A DNA stretch of 64,000 bases from Marinifilum sp. D714 (GCF_030851345.1 NZ_JALPNU010000017.1:25855-89854); one strand, 5' to 3'. Numbered from the stretch's first letter, positions 28,113 through 36,987 are shown. Numbers and translations: made by a program. The notes: generated by a model from the letters alone, not told the origin.

Positions 28113-29006
28113 TTGAAGCAGCAGAAAAAGGCATATACTTACGCACTACTGGCCATTCTATGTTGGTCTACAGTAGCAACGGCATTTAAGTTTGCTTTAA
28201 AAGGTATGGACTTTCTGCACTTGCTTTTAATTTCATCAGGTACTGCTCTTATTTTTCTTTCTGTTTTATTGATGTTGAAAAATCAATTATCAAACAGTTT
28301 TAAGGTAAGTAAAAAGCATTATTTCAGCTCAGCTATTTTAGGCTTATTAAATCCGTATTTATACTACCTGGTTTTACTAAAGGCCTATGCCATTTTGCCT
28401 GCTCAATTTGCAATGAGCTTGAATTACATCTGGCCAATTACTTTGGTTTTGCTTTCGATTCCTTTGCTAAAACAGAAAATTGGAATTAAAAGTATTCTAT
28501 GCATACTGGTCAGCTTCGCAGGAGTGGTTGTAATTGCTAATAAAGGCTCATTTGCTTCCTTGCAAACGCCAGATCCTTTTGGAGTATTATTGGCAATTGG
28601 AAGTTCGATTTTCTGGGCTTTGTATTGGATTTATAATGTAAGAGATAAGCGAGAAGAAGTTGCCAAGCTATTTTTGAACTTCATTTTTGGATTCATTTAC
28701 ATTCTGCTAACCATAGCACTATTTTCTGATCTCACACTTCCCGACACCAAACCTTTATTGGCTGGAATTTACATTGGGATTGTTGAATGTGGAATTGCCT
28801 ATGTACTTTGGCTGAAAGCTATGAAATTAACCGTTTCAACCGATAGAATTGGCCACCTGGTTTTCTTGAGCCCCTTTGCCTCATTAATATTTATTAATCT
28901 GATTCTCGGAGAATCTATCTATATTAGTACACTGGCAGGCTTGGTTCTTATTATAGCTGGAATTGTACTGCAAAAACTTGTTCAAAAATCCAATTCAATT
29001 GAGTAA
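28113..29006 (+). CDS. EamA (DMT) family transporter
   Basis: A 297-residue membrane protein with ten predicted helices in two EamA halves, starting at a TTG codon (MKQQKKAYTYALLAILCWST). Family marks are the N-terminal LLAILCWSTVATAFKFALKG and, in the second half, GVLLAIGSSIFWALYWIYN. Drug/metabolite transporters usually export amino acids or other small metabolites; the substrate cannot be read here. Its final codons overlap the ruvC start by 8 nt, implying translational coupling. Confidence 0.85.
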   Translation: MKQQKKAYTYALLAILCWSTVATAFKFALKGMDFLHLLLISSGTALIFLSVLLMLKNQLSNSFKVSKKHYFSSAILGLLNPYLYYLVLLKAYAILPAQFAMSLNYIWPITLVLLSIPLLKQKIGIKSILCILVSFAGVVVIANKGSFASLQTPDPFGVLLAIGSSIFWALYWIYNVRDKREEVAKLFLNFIFGFIYILLTIALFSDLTLPDTKPLLAGIYIGIVECGIAYVLWLKAMKLTVSTDRIGHLVFLSPFASLIFINLILGESIYISTLAGLVLIIAGIVLQKLVQKSNSIE

Positions 29007-29553
29007 CGACAGAATAATTATGGGAATTGATCCGGGAACCAATTTAATGGGTTACGGATTAATTAGAGTGGTAAACAGAAAACCTGAAATCTTGGTTTCG
29101 GGAGTTCTTGATTTGAAAAAAATTGGCGATCCCTATATTAAGCTTCAAAAGATATTTCAACGCACATTACAAGTTATAGACGAATACCATCCGGATGAAT
29201 TGGCCATTGAATCTCAGTTTTTTGGTAAAAATATTCAGTCGATGTTGAAATTGGGTCGTGCACAAGGTGTTGCCATTGCTGCCGCTTTGCAGCGCAACAT
29301 CCCAATTTTTGAATATGCTCCACGAAAAATTAAGCTGGCAATTACAGGTACAGGAACAGCATCGAAAGAACAATTGGCGGTAATTCTTCAGCGTTATTTT
29401 AAGTTGAAAGATTTTCCTCAAAATCCTGATGAATCGGATGCCATAGCAATTGCGCTTTGTCACTTTTTTCAGGACAATGCATTGGTAACTACGAAAAAAT
29501 CCAGCTCATGGGCCGATTTTATAAAAAGCAATCCAAATCGAGTGAAAAAATAG
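28999..29553 (+). CDS. ruvC: Holliday junction resolvase RuvC
   Basis: The open frame extends upstream to 28963, but homologues begin just before the IIMGIDPGTN block, so the TTG at 28999 (reading (M)SNDRIIMGIDPGTN) is preferred; it gives 184 residues, the family norm. Catalytic acidic residues are visible: Asp in GIDPGTN, Glu in LAIESQFFG, and the two Asp in NPDESDAIAIALCH. It cleaves four-way junctions with RuvAB. It overlaps the EamA stop by 8 nt. Confidence 0.93.
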   Translation: MSNDRIIMGIDPGTNLMGYGLIRVVNRKPEILVSGVLDLKKIGDPYIKLQKIFQRTLQVIDEYHPDELAIESQFFGKNIQSMLKLGRAQGVAIAAALQRNIPIFEYAPRKIKLAITGTGTASKEQLAVILQRYFKLKDFPQNPDESDAIAIALCHFFQDNALVTTKKSSSWADFIKSNPNRVKK

Positions 29554-29564
29554 TTCCTTAAACG

Positions 29565-29592
29565 AAAAAAAGCCGCTTTTTAAGCGGCTTTC
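29565..29592. terminator. Terminator between ruvC and the HIT gene
   Basis: AAAGCCGCTT and AAGCGGCTTT form a 10-bp stem. The A-run on the left side makes it strongest for minus-strand transcription, that is for greA-HIT; in the ruvC direction only three T follow. Confidence 0.82.
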
Positions 29593-29611
29593 CTATATAT
29601 AAAATATTCTC

Positions 29612-30007
29612 TTAATCTAAATTCTTGCGAATTGCTTCAGCAACTTCGGCCAGTTCTTCTTGGCTTGGAGACAATTTAGGATTGTCAAAATTTAAATCTC
29701 CAATATTATTCAATGGCACCAAGTGGATGTGTGTATGTGGAACTTCCAGACCGATAACAGCAACACCAACACGTTTACATTCTACACTTTTGTCAATTGC
29801 TTTGGCAATCTTTTTTGCAAATACATTTAAACCTGCTAACACATCATCTTCCAAATCAAAAATGTAATCAACTTCTTGCTTTGGAATTACCAATGTATGA
29901 CCTTTTGCCAAAGGGCTAATATCTAAAAATGCAAAGTACTTGTCGTCTTCTGCAATTTTATGGCAAGGAATCTCACCTTGAACTATTTTTGTGAATATTG
30001 AAGCCAT
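29612..30007 (-). CDS. HIT family nucleotide-binding protein
   Basis: A 131-residue HIT protein: FTKIVQGEIPCHKIAEDDKY at the start, GHTLVIPKQEV in the middle and the histidine triad in VPHTHIHLVPL near residue 97. It matches the Hinge/HinT-like branch that hydrolyses purine phosphoramidates or other nucleotide conjugates, with the physiological substrate undefined. It is encoded 35 nt after greA on the same strand and ends at a strong terminator. Confidence 0.92.
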   Translation of the reverse strand: MASIFTKIVQGEIPCHKIAEDDKYFAFLDISPLAKGHTLVIPKQEVDYIFDLEDDVLAGLNVFAKKIAKAIDKSVECKRVGVAVIGLEVPHTHIHLVPLNNIGDLNFDNPKLSPSQEELAEVAEAIRKNLD

Positions 30008-30042
30008 TTTATCTGTATTAAGAAGTTTTCAATTTGTTTCTA

Positions 30043-30516
30043 TTAGATAGAAATTTCGATGATTTCGAAAGGAATAATTCCATTAGGAACTTGAATATCC
30101 ACTACATCACCAACTTTCTTTCCAATTAAACCTTTCGCAATTGGAGTATTGATAGAAAGCTTACCTTTTTTAAAGTCAGCTTCACTTTCCGACACCAAAG
30201 TGTAAGTCATCACAGCACCATTTTTCTGATTCTTGATCGTAACTTTGTTCATCATCTGAACCTTTGATGTATCAATTTTTGTTTCATCAATGACTCTACT
30301 GTTGGCAATAACTCCTCTCAACTGAGCAATTTTTGCTTCCAACAAACCTTGAGCTTCTTTTGCTGCATCGTACTCAGCATTTTCCGACAAGTCCCCCTTG
30401 TCAATCGCTTCACCAATTTGCTTTGAAATTTTTGGACGCTCAATATTCTCAAGCTGCTCCAATTCTTCTCTTAGTTTTTTTAAACCATCTGCTGTCACAT
30501 ATGAATAACCAGACAT
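30043..30516 (-). CDS. greA: Transcription elongation factor GreA
   Basis: A 157-residue protein with the N-terminal coiled coil (LKKLREELEQLENIERPKIS) and the acidic tip DLSENAEYDAAKEAQG that stimulates RNA polymerase transcript cleavage. A C-terminal FKBP-like domain carries SINTPIAKGLIGKKVGDVV. It rescues backtracked polymerase. It precedes the HIT gene. Two overlapping -7-like boxes lie about 100 nt upstream. Confidence 0.96.
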   Translation of the reverse strand: MSGYSYVTADGLKKLREELEQLENIERPKISKQIGEAIDKGDLSENAEYDAAKEAQGLLEAKIAQLRGVIANSRVIDETKIDTSKVQMMNKVTIKNQKNGAVMTYTLVSESEADFKKGKLSINTPIAKGLIGKKVGDVVDIQVPNGIIPFEIIEISI

Positions 30517-30617
30517 AATATCCTCCTATTTATTTTTTCTTGATTTCTTAATTTCCAGATCACCAAAGACCTATAAAACAAAAAGAATCCCGACTTCTCG
30601 GAACTCTTCAGGAATAC

Positions 30618-30633
30618 AAATATACAAATTTAT
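30618..30633 (-). promoter_or_regulatory. Two adjacent candidate -7 boxes for greA
   Basis: On the minus strand, TATATTTG (30618-30625) and TAAATTTG (30626-30633) both match TAnnTTTG, side by side, giving a leader of roughly 90-100 nt. No -33 TTTG is clear. Confidence 0.4.
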
Positions 30634-30692
30634 ATTTATGCTCCTTTTTATACGGTATAAACTGGGACTTATAAAAGTACTAAAAAATAAAA

Positions 30693-31157
30693 CTAATTGT
30701 ACTTTCTCTCTAAAATTTCCTTGTAAATTATTGCCTGACGCCAATCAATTTCCTCCCTATTGTCTTCCTCCTCTTCCTCTTCTTCCTGATAGAGATTTTT
30801 TAAAGCATCGAATGTTGAAATTTGTCGCTTCTCATTATATTCTATACTACTCTCTCGAGGATCTTTCTGTTCTGGAACTGAATCTAAAACTACTTCCTGT
30901 TCCGCAATTGGAGCTTCTGTTTCCCATTCTTCTTCCTCTTGATATGGTTCTGGCGTTTGCTGCCCCAACAAAGCTTCAAATACCGATTCAAAATCGTTTT
31001 GTGGCTTTGTAGCTTGAGGAGCTGATTGTTGGGCAATTTCTCCATCATCGGGCGGAGAAATTGGAACAGGCTTCTTTTTGTTCTTTTTGATAGAACTAAA
31101 AATTCCTACAATCGCTAATATGATCAGATATATTATATTTCCCCATCCTTCATCCAT
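30693..31157 (-). CDS. Hypothetical membrane-anchored acidic protein
   Basis: A 154-residue protein with a short N-terminal membrane helix (GNIIYLIILAIVGIFSSI) followed by a basic patch (KKNKKKP). A long, acidic, low-complexity tail is rich in Glu, Pro and Gln (EEEEEEEDN) and ends NWRQAIIYKEILERKYN-like. Only the tail end looks structured. Such proteins recur in Bacteroidota, without a known role. It is alone on its strand between greA and a divergent Rieske-like lipoprotein gene. Confidence 0.65.
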   Translation of the reverse strand: MDEGWGNIIYLIILAIVGIFSSIKKNKKKPVPISPPDDGEIAQQSAPQATKPQNDFESVFEALLGQQTPEPYQEEEEWETEAPIAEQEVVLDSVPEQKDPRESSIEYNEKRQISTFDALKNLYQEEEEEEEDNREEIDWRQAIIYKEILERKYN

Positions 31158-31244
31158 GAGAGTTCTGATATTTAATTGTTAGTTTTACGCTTTCACAATA
31201 ATAATCAGGATCAACCTGCGTTTATTAATGCAAACAATAAAATT

Positions 31245-31724
31245 ATGTCAGTCAACAAATCAAATTTACTATATTTTTTCGTTTTATTTTCATTGTGCAT
31301 AAGTATTTGTTCATGTAGTTCCGATTCTGTAGATATTAACGAAGTAGTACCTTATAAAAAAATTAGCACAGAATTCGAACTCACATACCTCAATGATTTA
31401 ACTAACAACTCTGCCAAGTATTTTGATTTTAATAATGGTAATTCTTTAGGATATAAAGGGCATGGCATATTTATATATAGAGCAAATGATCAATATTATG
31501 CCTATGACGCAACTTGTCCTCATGATGTTGAAGCCGATGAACATGTTGAATTAAATGATCCAAATGATAATACACAATGGAGTGGTGCATGTAAATGTCC
31601 GATATGTAACAGTGAGTTTTTATTTTCTAATGGAGCTTACCCAACCAGTGAGTCTGTTGCAAAATATCCATTAAAATCATACCGAACCAGTGTATCTGGT
31701 AATATTCTTAGGATTTACAACTAA
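31245..31724 (+). CDS. Rieske-like [2Fe-2S] lipoprotein with C-x-H / C-x2-C motif
   Basis: The frame opens at 31176, but the ATG at 31245 gives a proper lipoprotein signal (LLYFFVLFSLCISICSC), so that start is used; 159 residues. The fold signature is YDATCPHDVE, then CKCPICNSEFLFSNGAYP near the C-terminus, aligning with Rieske C-x-H and C-x2-H boxes. The second histidine is replaced by Cys (CPICNSEF against the usual CPCHGS). That leaves a 3Cys-1His ligand set if a cluster is bound. It probably sits on the periplasmic side of a membrane; an electron-transfer role is inferred. Confidence 0.72.
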   Translation: MSVNKSNLLYFFVLFSLCISICSCSSDSVDINEVVPYKKISTEFELTYLNDLTNNSAKYFDFNNGNSLGYKGHGIFIYRANDQYYAYDATCPHDVEADEHVELNDPNDNTQWSGACKCPICNSEFLFSNGAYPTSESVAKYPLKSYRTSVSGNILRIYN

Positions 31725-31926
31725 TCAGTATGTAAAAGACACAAAAAAATTAGTCCCATTTGCAACAGAACTAATTTTGACATCATAAATATAACAAAAT
31801 CAGTATACAAAGCAAATCAACGAAAGTTTTTCTGATTGCACATTTCTATAAAAAAGCCTTGACTCGGTAAACAATAATGCATAATTTGAAAGGAAATTCA
31901 CCTATTCAAATTAATTTTTTAATCTT

Positions 31927-34446
31927 ATGAAGAAAGCATTATTACTACTTGTGTTCGGGGTTTTGTGTGCGCCGTTCGCATCTTTCGCAAGTGAAGCCGA
32001 TTTGGTAGTTCCGGATTTAAGACAAAGTGTCTTTGATGGAATTGGAGGCATGAATGGCTGGGACTTGCTCCTCTACGGAATTATCATTATTGCCTTGGGT
32101 TTATTGTTTGGGATGGTGCAGTTTAATCGCATTAAAAAGCTTCCAACGCACAAATCGATGGCAAAAGTTTCAAATATTATTTACGAAACCTGTAAAACCT
32201 ATTTGTTGCAGCAAGGTAAATTCCTGATTATTCTTTTCGTGATCATTGGGGTAGCTATTGGCTATTACTTTCTGGCATTGTCTGATTTAAGCATTCCAAA
32301 AACATTACTGATTCTTCTATGGACCGTTCTTGGTATACTTGGTTCATATGGAGTTGCATGGTTCGGAATCAGAATTAACACCTATGCAAACAGTAGAACT
32401 TCTTTCGCTGCACTAAAGAAAAAGCCTTTCGACGTAATGTCTATTCCGCTTCAGGCTGGTATGAGTGTTGGTTTACTATTAATTTGCGTTGAGCTAATCA
32501 TGATGATTGCCATCCTTCTTTTCATTCCTGGCGAAAGTGCTGGTGCATGTTTCGTTGGTTTTGCAATTGGGGAATCTCTTGGTGCTTCTGCCCTTAGAAT
32601 TGCTGGTGGTATCTTTACAAAAATTGCTGATATTGGAGCAGATTTAATGAAGATCGTATTTAAAATTGGCGAAGATGATCCAAGAAATCCTGGTGTAATT
32701 GCTGATTGTACAGGTGACAACGCTGGTGATAGCGTAGGACCAACTGCTGATGGTTTTGAAACTTATGGTGTAACTGGTGTGGCATTGATTACCTTCATCA
32801 TTTTAATGTTTGGTGAAACTGGTTTGATTCCTAATGTTGGGTTCGCATCTACATTGATTGTATGGATTTTTGCAATGCGTGTCTTAATGATTTTCACATC
32901 GGTATTTGCATATCTGGTTAATCAAGCTATCGCAAAAGCTAGATACAGCAAACTAGATAAATTCAATTTTGAAGCTCCTTTAACTGCTTTGGTATGGATT
33001 ACATCAATTATTTCAATTGTAGTTACATATGCTTTAAGTTATGTACTGATTTCTGATCTTCCGGAAGGATTGTGGTGGAAATTATCTACTATTATTTCTT
33101 GTGGTACACTCGCAGCAGCTGTAATTCCCGAATTAACCAAAGCTTTTACCAGTTCTGGTTCTCGCCATGTACAGGAAGTTGTAACTGCTTCTCGTGAAGG
33201 TGGAGCATCTCTTACTATACTCTCAGGTATGGTAGCTGGTAACTTTTCTGCTTTCTGGAAGGGAATGGTTATGATGGCTTTAATGGCTATTGCATTCTAC
33301 ACTGTTCAAGATATTGCAATTTTTGGTGAGTATCCAGGGATTTTTGCTTTTGGTTTGGTTGCCTTTGGTTTCTTAGGTATGGGACCTGTAACCATTGCTG
33401 TTGACAGCTATGGTCCGGTAACCGATAATGCACAATCTGTTTTTGAATTATCGCAAATCGAAAAAATTCCAAATATTAAAAAAGAGATTAGCGAAGACTT
33501 TGGTTTCGAACCCAATTTTGAAACTGGAAAGCACAATTTGGAAGAAAACGATTCGGCAGGAAATACATTTAAAGCTACGGCTAAGCCTGTATTAATTGGT
33601 ACTGCCGTAATTGGTGCTACAACCATGATTTTCGCCATTATCTTACTTTTGAAAGGAACTGTTCTTTCTACAGGAGAATCATTATTACAAATTCAATTAA
33701 CCGATCCTTCTGTTATTCTAGGTTTAATTACAGGTGGTGCAGTAATTTTCTGGTTCTCTGGTGCATCAATGCAGGCAGTTACTACCGGAGCTTATCGTGC
33801 GGTTGAATACATCAAGAAAAATATCAATCTGGACAAAACTGAAGCTGATATTGAAGATTCTAAAAATGTTGTAAAGATCTGTACTCAATATGCACAAACA
33901 GGAATGTGGAATATTTTTGCCGTAATTCTAAGTTTAACTTTGGCATTCGCATTCTTTAGCCCGAACTTCTTTGTGGCTTACCTGATTTCTATTGCCATTT
34001 TTGGTCTATTCCAGGCAATGTATATGGCAAATGCCGGTGGTGCATGGGATAACGCCAAAAAAGTGGTTGAGGTTGACTTGAAAGAGAAAAACACTCCTCT
34101 TCACGATGCAACTATCGTAGGTGATACAGTTGGTGATCCTTACAAGGATACTACTTCCGTTGCGTTAAATCCAATTATTAAGTTTTCAACTTTATTTGGA
34201 TTGTTGGCTGCAGAAATTGCCATAGAATTAATTGTTAAAGCTGATAAAACCGGGGCAACAAATATTGCACCTTACATTGGAACATTATTCTTGATTATAG
34301 GCTTATTCTTTGTGTATCGCTCTTTCTATGGAATGAGAATTCCACATAAACTTATTAACGAATCTAATTCAAAACCAGAAATAAAAAATGATAAAATTAG
34401 CTCTAATCATCAACAGAATGAGCCGATTGAAGCTAGTAAAAATTAA
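31927..34446 (+). CDS. hppA: Membrane-bound ion-pumping pyrophosphatase
   Basis: An 839-residue protein with about 16 membrane helices and the pyrophosphatase active-site loop EDDPRNPGVIADCTGDNAGD near residue 250. A second loop, GGAWDNAKK near 705, and GDTVGDPYKDTTSVALNP near 738 follow. It couples PPi hydrolysis to Na+ and/or H+ export. At the position that sets K+ dependence (GNTTA in K+-dependent enzymes, GNTTK in K+-independent ones) this protein reads GNTFKAT, pointing to K+ independence. It has an extra N-terminal segment resembling a signal peptide and a polar C-terminal tail, so it is longer than most homologues. Confidence 0.93.
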   Translation: MKKALLLLVFGVLCAPFASFASEADLVVPDLRQSVFDGIGGMNGWDLLLYGIIIIALGLLFGMVQFNRIKKLPTHKSMAKVSNIIYETCKTYLLQQGKFLIILFVIIGVAIGYYFLALSDLSIPKTLLILLWTVLGILGSYGVAWFGIRINTYANSRTSFAALKKKPFDVMSIPLQAGMSVGLLLICVELIMMIAILLFIPGESAGACFVGFAIGESLGASALRIAGGIFTKIADIGADLMKIVFKIGEDDPRNPGVIADCTGDNAGDSVGPTADGFETYGVTGVALITFIILMFGETGLIPNVGFASTLIVWIFAMRVLMIFTSVFAYLVNQAIAKARYSKLDKFNFEAPLTALVWITSIISIVVTYALSYVLISDLPEGLWWKLSTIISCGTLAAAVIPELTKAFTSSGSRHVQEVVTASREGGASLTILSGMVAGNFSAFWKGMVMMALMAIAFYTVQDIAIFGEYPGIFAFGLVAFGFLGMGPVTIAVDSYGPVTDNAQSVFELSQIEKIPNIKKEISEDFGFEPNFETGKHNLEENDSAGNTFKATAKPVLIGTAVIGATTMIFAIILLLKGTVLSTGESLLQIQLTDPSVILGLITGGAVIFWFSGASMQAVTTGAYRAVEYIKKNINLDKTEADIEDSKNVVKICTQYAQTGMWNIFAVILSLTLAFAFFSPNFFVAYLISIAIFGLFQAMYMANAGGAWDNAKKVVEVDLKEKNTPLHDATIVGDTVGDPYKDTTSVALNPIIKFSTLFGLLAAEIAIELIVKADKTGATNIAPYIGTLFLIIGLFFVYRSFYGMRIPHKLINESNSKPEIKNDKISSNHQQNEPIEASKN

Positions 34447-34470
34447 ATATTTGATTTCAATAGTAATAAT

Positions 34471-34503
34471 GACCCCGAGGAATTTCTTCGGGGTTGTTTT
34501 TTA
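34471..34503 (+). terminator. Terminator after hppA
   Basis: ACCCCGA pairs with TCGGGGT around an AT-rich loop (GGAATTTCT), followed by TGTTTTTTA. It lies 25 nt after the hppA stop. Confidence 0.85.
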
Positions 34504-34522
34504 CATTTCTGATTTAAAGTAA

Positions 34523-34542
34523 AGACGCAAGGCCTTGCCTCT
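34523..34542. repeat. REP-like palindrome (AGACGCAAGG subfamily)
   Basis: AGACGCAAGGCCTTGCCTCT, one base from a perfect 20-bp palindrome. It belongs to the family seen perfect at 43150-43169. Intergenic, between hppA and ribF. Confidence 0.7.
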
Positions 34543-34557
34543 CCATAAATACAGATT

Positions 34558-35490
34558 TTATTTCCCTAACAATTCAACAACCGCTTCTTTGTCTTTTACA
34601 AGTTGGGCTTTTAGCTCATCAATTGATGCAAAAAACTGCTCGTTGCGAATTCTTTTGTAGAAATGGATGGTAATGTTCTTGTAGTAAATGTCCTGATCGA
34701 AATCAAGAATATGAACTTCGATTGATCGGTTGTCCAACTGATTGTTTACCGTTGGTCGAACACCAATATTCAACATGCCCAAATAGCGCTTGTCGTCAAC
34801 ATCAACTTTAACCGCATAAACACCATCTTTTGGAACCAATTTGTAACTTTCCTGCGGATCAATATTGGCAGTTGGGAAACCTATTTTATTTCCTAATTTT
34901 TTCCCATCAACCACATCTCCCTTGATAAAGAATCGGTAGCCTAAATATTTATTGGCAGTTTTAATATCACCTTCGCCAATGGCTTTACGGATTTTAGTGG
35001 AACTAATATTAATGGCATCCATGTTTAAAACATCCTGGCGCTCTATTTTAAAGTTCAACTGATCAGCAAACACCTTTAAATCCTCGTACTTTCCTTCACG
35101 GTTATGACCAAAACGGTGATCGTACCCAACCACAAGGTATTTCATCCCCAACTGCTTTACCAAGATCTGCTCAACAAATTCTACATACGAAAGTTTCGAA
35201 AACTCTTTGGTAAAGGGATATATTACCAAATGATCGATACCAGCCGCCTCAAGCAAAACCTTCTTCTCTTCCAGTGTATTGATTAATCGTAATCCATTAT
35301 TCTCTTCGCTCAATACCAAGCGTGGGTGAGGATAAAAAGTGAATATCACGGTTTCTCCATTCACTTTATGCGCCAATTCCTGCAAACGGCGTATTACTTT
35401 TCGATGTCCCAAATGCACTCCATCAAAAGTTCCTATTGTAACCACAGGGTTTAGAGCAGAAAAATCTTTAAGATCCGTATATATCTTCAT
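34558..35490 (-). CDS. ribF: Bifunctional riboflavin kinase / FAD synthetase
   Basis: The frame can start at a TTG at 35502, but the ATG at 35490 (MKIYTDLKDFSALNPVVTIG) fits the family better; 310 residues. The N-terminal FMN adenylyltransferase domain has TIGTFDGVHLGHRKVI and the C-terminal riboflavin kinase has GKKLGNKIGFPTANI and DGVYAVKVDV. It makes FMN and FAD from riboflavin. No FMN riboswitch is seen upstream. A candidate -7 element (TATTTTTG on the minus strand) is at 35584-35591. Confidence 0.95.
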   Translation of the reverse strand: MKIYTDLKDFSALNPVVTIGTFDGVHLGHRKVIRRLQELAHKVNGETVIFTFYPHPRLVLSEENNGLRLINTLEEKKVLLEAAGIDHLVIYPFTKEFSKLSYVEFVEQILVKQLGMKYLVVGYDHRFGHNREGKYEDLKVFADQLNFKIERQDVLNMDAINISSTKIRKAIGEGDIKTANKYLGYRFFIKGDVVDGKKLGNKIGFPTANIDPQESYKLVPKDGVYAVKVDVDDKRYLGMLNIGVRPTVNNQLDNRSIEVHILDFDQDIYYKNITIHFYKRIRNEQFFASIDELKAQLVKDKEAVVELLGK

Positions 35491-35811
35491 CAGTAATATC
35501 AATTGTATCAGGTGAAATTCAAACTAAATCATCCATTCCATCTTTATATTGAGGCAGAAAATTTCACCTTTTTTATCTGAAAGCAAAAATATGAAAAATT
35601 CCCGAACCTGATCGATTCCTTCAATATCTCACATTGGTTGATAATGATTATACAGGAAATTATTAGTAAATTTCCGCCTGAAGTTTCGTGCCCCATTTGC
35701 TTTGAGAATTTGATACCTTAAGATCAAATCAGCCAAAGCTTTTGATTATAAATTATTTGATAGCGAAACCAAGTATTTTAGCAGTTTAAATAACACAATC
35801 TAATCCATAGT
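35491..35811. other. Gene-free stretch between ribF and the thioredoxin-fold gene
   Basis: This 321-bp divergent intergenic region is AT-rich. Apart from a minus-strand TATTTTTG at 35584-35591 (a possible ribF -7 box) and a TATTTTAG about 35 nt before 35812 (one mismatch to the -7 consensus), I see no hairpin, repeat or reading frame of note. Confidence 0.4.
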
Positions 35812-36966
35812 ATGAGAAAATTATTATTTGTACTTCCACTAGTTTTATTTTGGGCTTGTGGCCAAAAAGGAAATGTAAGCATCGAAGGTAAAATCGATAA
35901 CGCAGAAGGTAAAACTTTATATTTGGATCATTTACATGTTGCCAGCACAACTACTGTTGATTCGGTAAAACTTGACGAAGAAGGTCGATTTGAATTTGAT
36001 TTAAACGTTACACAGCCTGAATTTTATTTGTTGCGCTTATCAAACGGTAAATTGCTTACCCTTTTGGCAGAAGAAAATGATAATATGTTGGTGTATAGCA
36101 AGGCCGAAAACATGAATAAAAAATATATCGTTGAAGGATCCAAAGGTTCGAAATTGGTAAAACAGATTAATGATACTTTAAATGTTACCAAGGCCAAAAT
36201 TGCATATATCCGCAAGCAATTGGAAGAAAAGAAAAATGATGCTGATTTCTCAACTGTATCGCAAAATTTGGTGGCAGAATATGTTGAAGCTATTCAGGCA
36301 CAAAGAGAATTCTCTGTCGATTTTATCATGCAAAATGCTACTTCTTTAGCAAGTTACATGGCATTGTATCAAAAAATTGATGATAATACTTTCACCTTAA
36401 ATGAGAACAAGGACATTCAGTTTGTAAAAATTGTAGCTTCATCGATGAGAGCACTTTACCCTGAACATGAATATACCAAAGCAATTTTAGCCAACTACAA
36501 AACTCTTGAAAAGAGAATGTCCAACCTAAATATTGTTAAAATGATTAAAGAAAAAGGTGCTAGTTTTCCTGAAATCAAATTACCTGACACCAATGGTAAG
36601 GAAGTAGCTCTTTCATCTTTAAAAGGAAAATTTATTGTGTTGAGTTTCTGGGCATCTCAAGATCCAAATTCTCGCAAGCAAAATAAAACGCTTAAGAAAA
36701 TCTACGACAAGTATAAAAGCAAAGGATTAAGAATTTACCAGATTTCTGTTGATCAGGATGAAGAGCTTTGGAAAAAAGCTATTAAGGAAGACAACATGAA
36801 CTGGACAAATGTTTGTGATGTTGAAAACGGAAGTTCTTATGCGGTTCGCTTGTTAAACGTACAAAGAGTGCCTGCTAACTATCTTATCGACCAGAGAGGT
36901 GAGATTGTTGGTAAAGATCTTTTTGCAAGAAGATTGGAAGAAAAAGTTGCTGAATACGTAAAGTAA
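35812..36966 (+). CDS. DUF4369-thioredoxin-fold lipoprotein lacking the CxxC motif
   Basis: A 384-residue lipoprotein (MRKLLFVLPLVLFWAC). Residues 20-110 resemble DUF4369 (IEGKIDNAEGKTLYLDHL), a helical middle follows, and residues 245-384 form a TlpA/AhpC-TSA thioredoxin fold (ASFPEIKLPDTNGKEVALSS, then GKFIVLSFWASQDPNSRKQN). The usual WCxxC active site reads WASQDPNSR, without either cysteine, so the protein cannot be an ordinary disulfide oxidoreductase. The cis-Pro loop (VPANYLID) is kept, suggesting a binding or scaffold role. It belongs to a family expanded in Bacteroidota. Confidence 0.85.
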   Translation: MRKLLFVLPLVLFWACGQKGNVSIEGKIDNAEGKTLYLDHLHVASTTTVDSVKLDEEGRFEFDLNVTQPEFYLLRLSNGKLLTLLAEENDNMLVYSKAENMNKKYIVEGSKGSKLVKQINDTLNVTKAKIAYIRKQLEEKKNDADFSTVSQNLVAEYVEAIQAQREFSVDFIMQNATSLASYMALYQKIDDNTFTLNENKDIQFVKIVASSMRALYPEHEYTKAILANYKTLEKRMSNLNIVKMIKEKGASFPEIKLPDTNGKEVALSSLKGKFIVLSFWASQDPNSRKQNKTLKKIYDKYKSKGLRIYQISVDQDEELWKKAIKEDNMNWTNVCDVENGSSYAVRLLNVQRVPANYLIDQRGEIVGKDLFARRLEEKVAEYVK

Positions 36967-36987
36967 TACAACTAAAATATTATTAAG

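Noticed and set aside
28963..28998. Upstream start for ruvC
   Set aside because: It would add 12 residues read from the EamA coding sequence; RuvC proteins begin just before the GIDPGTN motif.
35491..35811. FMN riboswitch upstream of ribF
   Set aside because: None of the conserved RFN box sequence is visible on the minus strand, and the region is plain AT-rich DNA.
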